DNA of 7,781 nt from a bacterium (lineage in GTDB: Bacteria > UBP13 > UBA5359). The stretch's first letter is position 1. Each line of letters starts with the position of its first letter. A program made the translations under genes and the position numbers. This document shows positions 1 through 5,855 of this stretch, piece after piece. Below the pieces are notes generated by a model. That model saw only the letters and a list, made by a program, of their open reading frames with translations. It ran no database searches and was not told the origin of the DNA. The DNA is taken from the NCBI GenBank assembly GCA_028699365.1, contig JAQVUQ010000121.1:1-7781 (forward strand). The letters run 5' to 3'.

Positions 1-333
1 CTGTGCGTCATAGACATACGCTTCTCCGCCTACGGCGCATTTGAAAATCTCCGGCGTCGATTTATACTCGGACAATTGATCCAGTGACGGCGGATTTCCC
101 CCGTCACTGCTAACCTTCCATGCCTCGATGCTCTGGCGTATGCTGCGCAAGTTCTGCATGCAGACAACGGCCTCGCCACGTTCCATACTCTGCTCCGGCA
201 TGCTGGTTTTCACGGCAGACGTATTGCCCGGAAAGACGAAATATCGCAGCACCAGCAACACTATGGCCATACTTACCAGTATGCCGACAAAACCCAATCC
301 GGCCTGGCCACGCTTATCAAACAACGGTCTCAT
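1..333 (-). CDS. Pilin-like single-pass membrane protein, C-terminus cut by window edge
   Basis: The first 111 residues are visible and the frame is still open at base 1. The ATG at 333 has an AGGAGG site 8 bases upstream and follows the accB stop codon by 3 bases, so the two genes are almost certainly co-transcribed. Residues 1-9 are short and basic (KRG at 7-9), and residues 11-33 form one hydrophobic helix. A soluble domain follows with Cys58 in VVCMQNLRSIRQSIE and Cys99 in FKCAVGGEAYVYD. The short basic leader, N-terminal helix and CxVGGxxYxYD-like motif resemble type II secretion or competence pseudopilins. The conserved Glu at mature position 5 is absent: Gly14 stands there if cleavage follows Gly9. 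Its role as a real pseudopilin is therefore uncertain, and it could simply be an anchored extracytoplasmic protein. Confidence 0.7.
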   Translation of the reverse strand, partial: MRPLFDKRGQAGLGFVGILVSMAIVLLVLRYFVFPGNTSAVKTSMPEQSMERGEAVVCMQNLRSIRQSIEAWKVSSDGGNPPSLDQLSEYKSTPEIFKCAVGGEAYVYDAQ

Positions 334-336
334 ATC

Positions 337-759
337 TTACCCCTCCTGTCTGATAATCATCAGCGGCTGCCCGTATTCCACGGGAACGCCGTCCTGCGTG
401 GTGATCTCCGTCACCACGCCGTTATGAATACTCCGTATATCATGCCTTATCTTCATGGCTTCAATAGTGCAGACGACCTGTCCCTTGGACACCCTGCCGC
501 CCACCATCGTCATGGGCAAGCCATGTTTATCGGTCAGATGTAAAACTCCTACCATACCGGCGTTTATCGAGGTCTCCGGCAAAGTCTCCGCCTGCGCCTC
601 GACGCCGCCCTCCTCCTCGATTATGCAAGCGGCGGCTTCTCCCAGAAGCGGCAGGTCCCGCTTCAATGTCAGGGCCGTATTACCGGTCTGCAGAAACAAC
701 TCACTCAGGCCGTTATCGCTCATGATAGTCAAGGCTTTTCTAACCCGCTCGATATCCAT
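337..759 (-). CDS. accB: Biotin carboxyl carrier protein of acetyl-CoA carboxylase
   Basis: A 140-aa protein that carries covalently bound biotin between biotin carboxylase and carboxyltransferase, in the first step of fatty acid synthesis. Residues from about 68 form the biotinyl/lipoyl domain. It contains the canonical EAMK motif, with the biotin-accepting lysine at position 103, followed by NGVVTEI and GVPVEYGQPLMII as in other BCCPs. The N-terminal 40 residues (MDIERVRKALTIMSDNGLSE) match the usual AccB N-terminal region, and the linker at about 45-65 is acidic rather than Pro/Ala-rich. The start is ATG 759, because AAGGAGG lies 5 bases upstream. A GTG at 777 would add six residues and overlap the previous gene, but has no site of its own. 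The next gene is pilin-like and not accC, so the biotin carboxylase must lie further on or elsewhere. A carrier subunit of another biotin carboxylase is possible but less likely. Confidence 0.92.
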   Translation of the reverse strand: MDIERVRKALTIMSDNGLSELFLQTGNTALTLKRDLPLLGEAAACIIEEEGGVEAQAETLPETSINAGMVGVLHLTDKHGLPMTMVGGRVSKGQVVCTIEAMKIRHDIRSIHNGVVTEITTQDGVPVEYGQPLMIIRQEG

Positions 760-763
760 GACA

Positions 764-771
764 GCCTCCTT
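764..771 (-). promoter_or_regulatory. Ribosome binding site fixing the accB start
   Basis: On the minus strand this reads AAGGAGGC, with 5 bases between GGAGG and ATG 759. It overlaps the last codons and stop of the upstream zinc-ribbon gene. It excludes the upstream GTG (777) as the main start, because that GTG lies on the 5' side of the site. Confidence 0.8.
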
Positions 772-773
772 AT

Positions 774-1139
774 TCACTCGGCAGCCTCCAGAAGGACGTT
801 ATGATGGCAGGCCGGACATTCCACTTCGCCGCCCCGGTTGAGTATATCGGCATCATAGACCAGTTTTTCCTTGCATGACGGGCATCGACTCTCCCTGCCG
901 TCTGCCTCGCTGATGCCGTAAGCGGTTCGTTCAAGTCTGTCCAGATCTCCGTCAACCGTCTCAACGTATTCATTCAACTTCTTCTGCTGGGCTTCTATCT
1001 CCGTTATTCTGGCAGCCATAAGCTCCGACAGCGACAGCAGGCGCTTAACGACACGCACCACGGCTTCGCTCTCGGCACCTTCCAGCAGTCCCTCGGCCAG
1101 ACCTTTAGTATACGCCAGTTCTTCCAAAAGTCCTGACAT
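774..1139 (-). CDS. Small zinc-ribbon protein of the CD1247 N-terminal-domain type
   Basis: A 121-aa protein of unknown biochemical role. Residues 1-75 are predicted to be helical and heptad-rich (LSELMAARITEIEAQQKKL, then VETVDGDLDRLE), suggesting a helical hairpin or coiled coil. Residues 86-111 hold a zinc ribbon with CPSC at 86-89 and CPAC at 108-111, four cysteines that should bind one zinc. From memory, proteins of this design between efp and accB in Clostridia and Negativicutes are named for C. difficile CD1247. They are sometimes mislabelled as AraC regulators, for which there is no support here. The stop of efp and this ATG share a base (TAATG), so translation is probably coupled. 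The persistent efp-accB neighbourhood suggests a housekeeping role, but that is inference. Confidence 0.85.
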   Translation of the reverse strand: MSGLLEELAYTKGLAEGLLEGAESEAVVRVVKRLLSLSELMAARITEIEAQQKKLNEYVETVDGDLDRLERTAYGISEADGRESRCPSCKEKLVYDADILNRGGEVECPACHHNVLLEAAE

Positions 1140-1702
1140 TATCTTGCAACCCTCTCAATGTAATTATCCGTTCTGGTATCCACCTTGAGAACATCTCCCA
1201 CTTCTATAAACAGCGGCACCTGAATGATGGCGCCGGTCTCCATCTTAGCGGGCTTAGAGCCTCCCGAGGCGGTATCGCCTCTCAAGCCGGGATCGGTCTC
1301 CGCCACTCTAAGCTCCACGGTGCTCGGCATTTCCAATCCAATGAGTTTGCCGTCAAACACCATGATATCCACCGTCATCTCTTCCTTGAGATATTTGACG
1401 GCAGAGCCGAGCTGATCGGCGGAGAGCTGCTCCTGCTCGTAAGTGCTCACATCCATGAAACAGTATTGATCATCGTTCTCATAAAGAAACTGCATCCGCT
1501 TGCGCTCCACGATGGCACGCGGCATCTTCTCACCGGCGCGAAAGGTCTTATCCAGGACACTGCCGGTTTTGACGTTTCTGAGCTTTGTTCTTACGAACGC
1601 GCCTCCCTTTCCGGGTTTGACGTGTTGAAACTCGATTATGGCGTAGGCCTCACCGTCCAACTCTATAGTCAGGCCGTTTTTGAATTCTGAAGTCGATACC
1701 AT
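1139..1702 (-). CDS. efp: Translation elongation factor P
   Basis: A 187-aa EF-P of normal length. It binds between the P and E sites and helps ribosomes stalled on consecutive prolines. The N-terminal KOW-like domain contains HVKPGKGGAFVRTKLRNVKTG, with the loop-tip lysine at position 32 that is modified in many bacteria. The Pro-Gly-Lys-Gly context resembles the Bacillus type, in which this lysine carries 5-aminopentanol; whether it does here cannot be seen. The two OB domains follow, ending with the typical GDVLKVDTRTDNYIERV. The chosen start, MVSTSEFKNG, fits the family and has AAGGAG 10 bases upstream. An in-frame extension to 1747 runs into a repeat array and is rejected. It lies 140 bases downstream of pepP, the longest gap in the cluster, and overlaps the next gene by one base. 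Confidence 0.96.
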   Translation of the reverse strand: MVSTSEFKNGLTIELDGEAYAIIEFQHVKPGKGGAFVRTKLRNVKTGSVLDKTFRAGEKMPRAIVERKRMQFLYENDDQYCFMDVSTYEQEQLSADQLGSAVKYLKEEMTVDIMVFDGKLIGLEMPSTVELRVAETDPGLRGDTASGGSKPAKMETGAIIQVPLFIEVGDVLKVDTRTDNYIERVAR

Positions 1703-1734
1703 CTTCTTACTTCTCCTTATCAATACTAACAAAA

Positions 1735-1828
1735 GTTCAGAGTTCACCGTTCACGGTTCAAAGCTCTTAAGCTGAAAACTCAAGCTGTCCGCCTGGAAAC
1801 GCTGAACCTTGAACTTTGAACATCGAAC
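1735..1828. repeat. Inverted array of 7-base GTTCA repeats between pepP and efp
   Basis: On the plus strand GTTCA recurs at exactly 7-base steps at 1735, 1742, 1749 and 1756, the two bases between copies varying. After about 40 bases the inverse core GAAC recurs at exactly 7-base steps at 1804, 1811, 1818 and 1825. The two arms are reverse-complementary, with mismatches mostly at the variable positions, and could form a long imperfect hairpin in DNA or mRNA. The spacer includes degenerate fragments such as GCTCTTAA and GCTGAAA that may be decayed units. It fills most of the pepP-efp gap and stops about 30 bases before the efp start. Its function is unknown: dispersed element, protein-binding array and mRNA structure are all possible. 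Confidence 0.85.
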
Positions 1829-1842
1829 CCGTCCAACGTATT

Positions 1843-2907
1843 TTACATGATAATCCTGTCTTTAGAAAGCCCTGTCAAATTCCTGATCCCGTTTTCAGTT
1901 ATCAGAACAAGATCCTCTATTCTTACACCGCCTACGCCGGGCAGATAGATACCCGGTTCTACGGTTACCACCATACCGGGCTCCAGCACTTCCCGGCTGG
2001 CCGGATTGACGATCGGGGCCTCATGCACCTCCAGGCCCACACCGTGACCCAGGCCGTGTCCGAAACAATCTCCGTATCCTCTGCTCTCGATATAGGTACG
2101 GGCTATATCATCCAGTTCACAACAGAGCATACCGGGCCTTGCCGCTTCCAGGGCCATCATTTGCGCCTGCAGGACTATATCGTAGACTTCATTCAGCCGG
2201 GGATCGGGATTGCCGTAGAAAACGGTCCTGGTGGTATCGGAATTGTAATGTTTCCGTCTTGCACCCCAATCGATGACAATACAATCATCCTGACAGATCA
2301 AATCATCCCCCGCCGAGGCATGAGGCATGGACGATCTGGCACCTGCTGCAACTATGGTGTCGAAAGCCGGCTTATCGGCTCCGTCCTGAAGCATGGCGCA
2401 GTCCATATCGGCAGCCAGCGCCCGCTCCGTACGGCCGCACTGAGCGGAAGCGATTACTTTTGTGTAAGAGGCCTCTGCCAGTTGCTGTGCCTGAGCGATA
2501 AGCGCAATTTCAGACGAATCCTTTACCGCACGCAACCGCCGTATCATCTGCTCAGCAGGCAGAACTTCACAGCCGGGAAGAGCCTCAACAAGCTCTGCAT
2601 AACCGAGATAGCTCATACCGTTTGGATCGAAGTGAACTTTATTCGTTTTTGCAGCAGCCAATTGATCTTTCAACCGGGAGCACAGAACGCCGGGGCTGCC
2701 GACAAGTTCGCACGCTGAAGCCTGATTCTCCGCCTGTTCCGTATACCTGAAATCGACACAGAGAAAGGCGCTGTCCACGGTTACAAGGGCTAACGCCCTG
2801 CTGCCGTAAAAGCCGCTAAGATAATATATATCCTCTTTACCGGCCAACAGAAGAAAATCGATACCGGCAGTCGTCATGGATGCCCTGAGGGCAGCAAGCC
2901 TGTTCAC
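1843..2907 (-). CDS. pepP: Xaa-Pro peptidase of family M24B
   Basis: A 354-aa cytoplasmic metallopeptidase that should cleave peptides with proline at the second position (aminopeptidase or dipeptidase; the substrate length cannot be told from sequence). Residues 1-125 form a creatinase-like N-terminal domain and 130-350 the pita-bread catalytic domain. All five dinuclear metal ligands are visible: Asp213 (VIDWGA), Asp224 (NSDTTRT), His288 (GHGLGHGVG), Glu317 (TVEPGIY) and Glu331 (RIEDL). The conserved histidines His196 (MPHAS) and His295 (VHEAP) are also present. The start is GTG 2907, which overlaps the aroQ stop in GTGA, with GAAGG 8 bases upstream inside aroQ. The nearby ATG runs straight into the stop and cannot be used. 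Length and motifs are normal, and aroQ-pepP-efp is a familiar order in Bacillota. Confidence 0.94.
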   Translation of the reverse strand: MNRLAALRASMTTAGIDFLLLAGKEDIYYLSGFYGSRALALVTVDSAFLCVDFRYTEQAENQASACELVGSPGVLCSRLKDQLAAAKTNKVHFDPNGMSYLGYAELVEALPGCEVLPAEQMIRRLRAVKDSSEIALIAQAQQLAEASYTKVIASAQCGRTERALAADMDCAMLQDGADKPAFDTIVAAGARSSMPHASAGDDLICQDDCIVIDWGARRKHYNSDTTRTVFYGNPDPRLNEVYDIVLQAQMMALEAARPGMLCCELDDIARTYIESRGYGDCFGHGLGHGVGLEVHEAPIVNPASREVLEPGMVVTVEPGIYLPGVGGVRIEDLVLITENGIRNLTGLSKDRIIM

Positions 2908-3341
2908 ATGTCAACCTTCAAAGCCTCGGCCGCCATCCGGAGACCAAGAGTATAACTATTCATTCCGAAACCGCAGATAGCGCCGTCGACGACCGGTGAA
3001 ATGACTGAATGATGCCGGAATTCCTCCCTGGCAAAGACATTCGTCATATGCACCTCTATCTTATAGGCATCAATTGATCTAAGCGCATCGGCCAGAGCAT
3101 AGCTGTAATGAGTCAACGCCCCGGCATTTATGATAACCGCTCCTGCCGTCGTGCCGTGCAGCGTATCGATAAGAACACCTTCGTGATTCGATTGCACGAT
3201 CTCCACTTCCAGACCCAGTTCCGCAGCCAGAGCACGTAACGTTTCGTCTATCTCTGCCAGAGTCGTGTGACCGTATTTTTCAGGTTCTCTGCGTCCAAGC
3301 AGGTTTAAATTAGGCCCATGCAGTATCATTACCCGATTCAC
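2904..3341 (-). CDS. aroQ: 3-dehydroquinate dehydratase, type II
   Basis: A 145-aa enzyme of the shikimate pathway that removes water from 3-dehydroquinate to give 3-dehydroshikimate; family members are usually dodecamers. The N-terminus ILHGPNLNLLGRREP is diagnostic. Tyr23 in EKYG is the expected catalytic tyrosine, INAGALTHYS (71-80) binds substrate, and His98 in VEVHMTN with Arg105 in FAREEFR completes the active site. The start is uncertain. GTG 3341 (MNRVMILHG) is chosen because GGGAAGGGG lies 10 bases upstream. A GTG at 3374 would add 11 residues not typical of the family and has only a weak site. ATG 3329 would also fit the family length but lies further from the site. It overlaps pepP by 4 bases. 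Confidence 0.93.
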   Translation of the reverse strand: MNRVMILHGPNLNLLGRREPEKYGHTTLAEIDETLRALAAELGLEVEIVQSNHEGVLIDTLHGTTAGAVIINAGALTHYSYALADALRSIDAYKIEVHMTNVFAREEFRHHSVISPVVDGAICGFGMNSYTLGLRMAAEALKVDM

Positions 3342-3351
3342 GCAGGCCACA

Positions 3352-3360
3352 CCCCTTCCC
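3352..3360 (-). promoter_or_regulatory. Ribosome binding site supporting the GTG start of aroQ
   Basis: On the minus strand this reads GGGAAGGGG and lies 10 bases before GTG 3341. It is purine-rich but not a perfect anti-16S match, so it favours that start without proving it over ATG 3329. Confidence 0.5.
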
Positions 3361-3375
3361 ACTATCTTATTCACT

Positions 3376-3669
3376 TTATTCCGTTTCTTCGGCTTCTTCG
3401 CTCTCAGACGGCTTCTTCTTCAATTCTATGAGCGTCATATCGTTGACTACGTCCTTCACGCCGGAGAGACGGGAGATAGTTTCGACGATGTTCGAAATCT
3501 CCGCCATCACCACGGTGCGTCCGCCTTTCAACTGTTTCAGAGGTCCCCGCAGGTAAACTGTCCCGTTCATGGTGAAAAAATCTATCTTGGAAGTATCGAT
3601 ATAACGGCTGCTCAGAATAGCTTTCACCTGGAGATTTGTTCTGGCGTCCTGTGGATTCATAGGTACCAA
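3376..3669 (-). CDS. Small cytoplasmic BON-like domain protein
   Basis: A protein of about 97 aa with one BON-like alpha-beta domain. The core (VKAILSSRYIDTSKIDFFTMNGTVYLRG) leads into a helix and then VVETISRLSG-like and VKDVVNDMTLIE segments. The pattern hydrophobic-xGxVYLxG...V..I..L.GVKDVVN is the hallmark of the OsmY/nodulation fold. Unlike classical BON proteins there is no signal peptide or lipobox, so it should be cytoplasmic. The tail is acidic and disordered (SESEEAEETE). The start is probably TTG 3669: GGAGG at 3679-3683 is 9 bases away, whereas TTG 3675 is only 3 and ATG 3660 is 18. It ends about 35 bases before the aroQ start. Role unknown; a stable co-occurrence with aroQ-pepP-efp would suggest a conserved partner gene. 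Confidence 0.75.
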   Translation of the reverse strand: MVPMNPQDARTNLQVKAILSSRYIDTSKIDFFTMNGTVYLRGPLKQLKGGRTVVMAEISNIVETISRLSGVKDVVNDMTLIELKKKPSESEEAEETE

Positions 3670-3675
3670 GGCCAA

Positions 3676-3684
3676 TCACCTCCC
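3676..3684 (-). promoter_or_regulatory. Ribosome binding site deciding a TTG start
   Basis: On the minus strand this reads GGGAGGTGA, the best such site in the cluster. Its spacing points to TTG 3669 as the start of the BON-like gene rather than TTG 3675 or ATG 3660. The GTG within the site opens only a spurious out-of-frame reading frame. Confidence 0.65.
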
Positions 3685-3707
3685 GTCCGGATCAGACGTC
3701 TCATAAC

Positions 3708-3716
3708 ATTATATCA
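3708..3716 (-). promoter_or_regulatory. Extended -10 promoter element over the ligase stop codon
   Basis: On the minus strand this reads TGATATAAT, an exact TGnTATAAT extended -10 element. The TGA stop codon of the ligase gene supplies the TGn. No good -35 box is seen 16-18 bases upstream, which is tolerated by extended -10 promoters. Transcription would begin near 3700, about 20 bases before the GGGAGG site of the BON-like gene. It could let the BON-aroQ-pepP-efp-accB block be transcribed apart from the polysaccharide genes. Confidence 0.45.
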
Positions 3717-5855
3717 CAATTCACCCTTTATTAACCCATCATCGATGGAGCGAATAAGATTCTCGTATCGTTCCATTTCCGGCTTCTTATCCGCCAATAG
3801 CGGATTATTTTCTACGCTCTCAATATAGCGAGTAAATATGCGACGGGAGTTGGTCAGAGCGGCACGGAATTCCGTCTGCCTGCCCTGCAACGCATATATG
3901 CGAGCCAGGCCCAACCAGGCCCTGCCCTCTTCCGCGCGCGGCAACAACTCTCCCAGGGGCAGATACTTCTCGTTCTCATATGGCGCCGTTCCTATACGCA
4001 GCACCTTAAGATATGCCCGCTCGGCATCGCGGTATCGCTTCTCCGCTAACCCGGCATCTCCTATCAGACGCCAGGCGGCACGAAGATTGGGAGAGAGCTC
4101 TGCCGCTTCACCGGCGATAGCCGCAGCCTTACCGTATTCTCCCTTTCTCAGGAGATGCTCCGCCAGGCGCAGACGATAGTAAGGGTTCAGCCTCTCAAGG
4201 GCGATGGCCCGCAGATAAAGCTTCCCGGCATCACGGCCGCCGTCCGCATCGGAGGAGTAGACGTCGGCCAGAGCGGCTATATACTTCCCTGACCACGGAT
4301 CAGCGGTCGCGGCACGTGCTATTTCCGTTTCGGCATAGGACCTCCAACCGTTACCGAGATCCGACATCCCTTTATCGTAGTTTACCGCGGCAGGCATGCT
4401 CCATATCAAAGCGGCAAGAGCGGATACGACCATGAGAAGAGGGATTACTACTCTGGGTATCCTGTTCAGGGATTGCGCCCTGCGGGCGCGGTTGTTGGTT
4501 GTTGGTTGTTGGTTGTTGGTTTCGGGCTTAAACGCAGCCAGGCAACCCAGGATGGCCATAAAGGCTATCTGGTGGGCCGGAATATACCAGGTGTAATCGA
4601 CCGCATTGTGGACGATCATAGCGGCTATTCCTGCCAGCAGTGCAGCCGTGATCAGAGTCGGCCATCCGGCCCAGCGAGTTCGCAAACCTGATAGAGAGGC
4701 AAAGACAAAGGCAATCCATGTCAGTATACCCATGGCGCCCGTCTCCGCCAGCAACTGGATATAGCTGTTATGTGCCATAAGCGTATCCGCTCCGCCCGCT
4801 TTATATACGGGATAAAAGGAGGAGAACGTTCCCGGACCGTGCCCCAGAAGAGGCTTGACAGTGAACGCTTTCCATGTGCCCTTCCATACCAGCATGCGGA
4901 ACAGGTCCGAACGGTTGGTGGGATGGAAGAGCAGGCTGAAGCGCTCTATCAACCCGGCCTGGGTGGATATGATGACCGCAATCAACACCGTCGTGACGGC
5001 GGCAAACCACACGGCAAACTTACGGAGAGACGGCTCTCTCAGAATTACGATAGTCAACGCCAGTATCACAGCCGCTATGAAAGCGAGCAGACCGCCTCTG
5101 GACCCGGTCATGGCCAGGGCTACAGGCACAGGAATGAAGAATAAGAGATATCTCACTCGGGGACTTACCCGTCGTAGAAGTATATAGGCCAGTACGGCCG
5201 TAGATCCGATCAGCAATGCCCAGACGGCACAGTCATTGTAATCCATGCTCTGTATCCATACCAGGTAGACGACAAAAAAGCCGAGCATCGGATAGAAAAG
5301 GCCCGTATCCGATTCGGAATCGCGTGTGGAAAACGCCAGGCCGGGCAAGGCCAGCACCGACAGCGCCAGATAGCCGGCAAAGGCGTTATAATTATAGAAT
5401 GTGGCATAGAGCCCGCTTGTCATTCCTACGCTAGATGCAAACAAAGCAGCGTAAACCGAGAGAAAAGAGGCTGAATAGCCGACGGCTTCCAGCAACTGCC
5501 GCCGGGCCGATTTATCGGCAGACAACATGGCGGCAACCTGAAATGCCGCCATGCCGGCCAGAAGGAGATGGATGGCCTGCCGGCTCTGGAAGAGGTTTGC
5601 CGACAGAAACGATGCAGCCAGATAAGTAACTACCAGTAAAAGAGACGGTACTCCCTGGTAAACGAAAAAGCTCTTCCGCTTCAAAGCGTAATAAACATAG
5701 ATGCCGGTAAAGAGTCCTGCAAAGAGAGTGACGGGAACAGCGGATGTCACGCCGGGGAAATACGGCTTGCCGGCATAGAACGGCAGAAGAAAGAGCACTA
5801 CAGGGAAAACATACAGGCTTTTAAGTCTAGCCGTTAGTGATTTTGTCAACTGCAT
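3714..5855 (-). CDS. O-antigen ligase/polymerase-family membrane protein with C-terminal TPRs
   Basis: A 713-aa protein of the Wzy_C superfamily, which joins or polymerises lipid-linked glycans on the outer face of the membrane. About a dozen hydrophobic segments lie in residues 14-440. The signature region has MTGSRGGLLAF (249-259), RMLVWKGTW (320-328), LLGHGPGTFSSFYP (336-349) and the conserved His362 in AHNSYIQLLAETGAMG. Residues 446-455 (TNNQQPTTNN) are encoded by a 7-base repeat tract in a hydrophilic loop. One more membrane helix follows at about 468-488. Residues 500-680 form helical TPR-like repeats (for example KGEYGKAAAIAGEAAELSPN, then KRYRDAERAYLKVLRIG). The ATG 5855 overlaps the glycosyltransferase gene by 29 bases and has GGGAG 10 bases upstream. 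Whether it acts as ligase, polymerase or protein O-glycosylase cannot be told from sequence. Confidence 0.88.
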   Translation of the reverse strand: MQLTKSLTARLKSLYVFPVVLFLLPFYAGKPYFPGVTSAVPVTLFAGLFTGIYVYYALKRKSFFVYQGVPSLLLVVTYLAASFLSANLFQSRQAIHLLLAGMAAFQVAAMLSADKSARRQLLEAVGYSASFLSVYAALFASSVGMTSGLYATFYNYNAFAGYLALSVLALPGLAFSTRDSESDTGLFYPMLGFFVVYLVWIQSMDYNDCAVWALLIGSTAVLAYILLRRVSPRVRYLLFFIPVPVALAMTGSRGGLLAFIAAVILALTIVILREPSLRKFAVWFAAVTTVLIAVIISTQAGLIERFSLLFHPTNRSDLFRMLVWKGTWKAFTVKPLLGHGPGTFSSFYPVYKAGGADTLMAHNSYIQLLAETGAMGILTWIAFVFASLSGLRTRWAGWPTLITAALLAGIAAMIVHNAVDYTWYIPAHQIAFMAILGCLAAFKPETNNQQPTTNNRARRAQSLNRIPRVVIPLLMVVSALAALIWSMPAAVNYDKGMSDLGNGWRSYAETEIARAATADPWSGKYIAALADVYSSDADGGRDAGKLYLRAIALERLNPYYRLRLAEHLLRKGEYGKAAAIAGEAAELSPNLRAAWRLIGDAGLAEKRYRDAERAYLKVLRIGTAPYENEKYLPLGELLPRAEEGRAWLGLARIYALQGRQTEFRAALTNSRRIFTRYIESVENNPLLADKKPEMERYENLIRSIDDGLIKGEL
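4490..4521. repeat. Heptanucleotide GTTGTTG tract inside the ligase gene
   Basis: Plus-strand GTTGTTG occurs four times in perfect tandem (4491-4518). Matching bases either side extend the period-7 run to 32 bases, about 4.6 copies. In the ligase reading frame it codes for TNNQQPTTNN. Because 7 is not a multiple of 3, gain or loss of one copy shifts the frame. Read by hand, loss of one copy gives a stop after 7 further codons and gain of one gives a stop after 38, both before the TPR domain. The tract therefore has the right form for phase variation, but variation itself is not shown. Confidence 0.92.

Noticed and set aside
128-427. Plus-strand frame across the accB/pilin-like junction
   Set aside because: It is antisense to two genes with good ribosome binding sites and crosses their junction. 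The translation shows no domain.
760-777. GTG start giving accB six more residues
   Set aside because: The strong AAGGAGG site lies downstream of this GTG and 5 bases before ATG 759.
1703-1747. N-terminal extension of efp by 15 residues
   Set aside because: It runs back into the repeat array and places the AAGGAG site inside the gene. The shorter start matches the EF-P family exactly.
1735-1828. CRISPR array
   Set aside because: Units are 7 bases with 2-base variable positions and the second half is inverted. There are no spacer-length gaps and no cas genes.
1816-2718. Long plus-strand open frame of 300 codons
   Set aside because: It lies wholly antisense to pepP, which has all five metal ligands. 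The translation has no family features, is rich in unusual His/Gly/Cys runs, and has no ribosome binding site.
3404-3679. Second minus-strand frame overlapping the BON-like gene
   Set aside because: Its GTG is part of the ribosome binding site, and the translation is low-complexity Arg/Glu/His-rich with no domain pattern, a shadow of the real gene.
4770-5144. Plus-strand frame of 124 codons within the ligase gene
   Set aside because: It is antisense to conserved Wzy_C motifs (His362 region), rich in Arg/Gln/Gly/His, and has no promoter or ribosome binding site.
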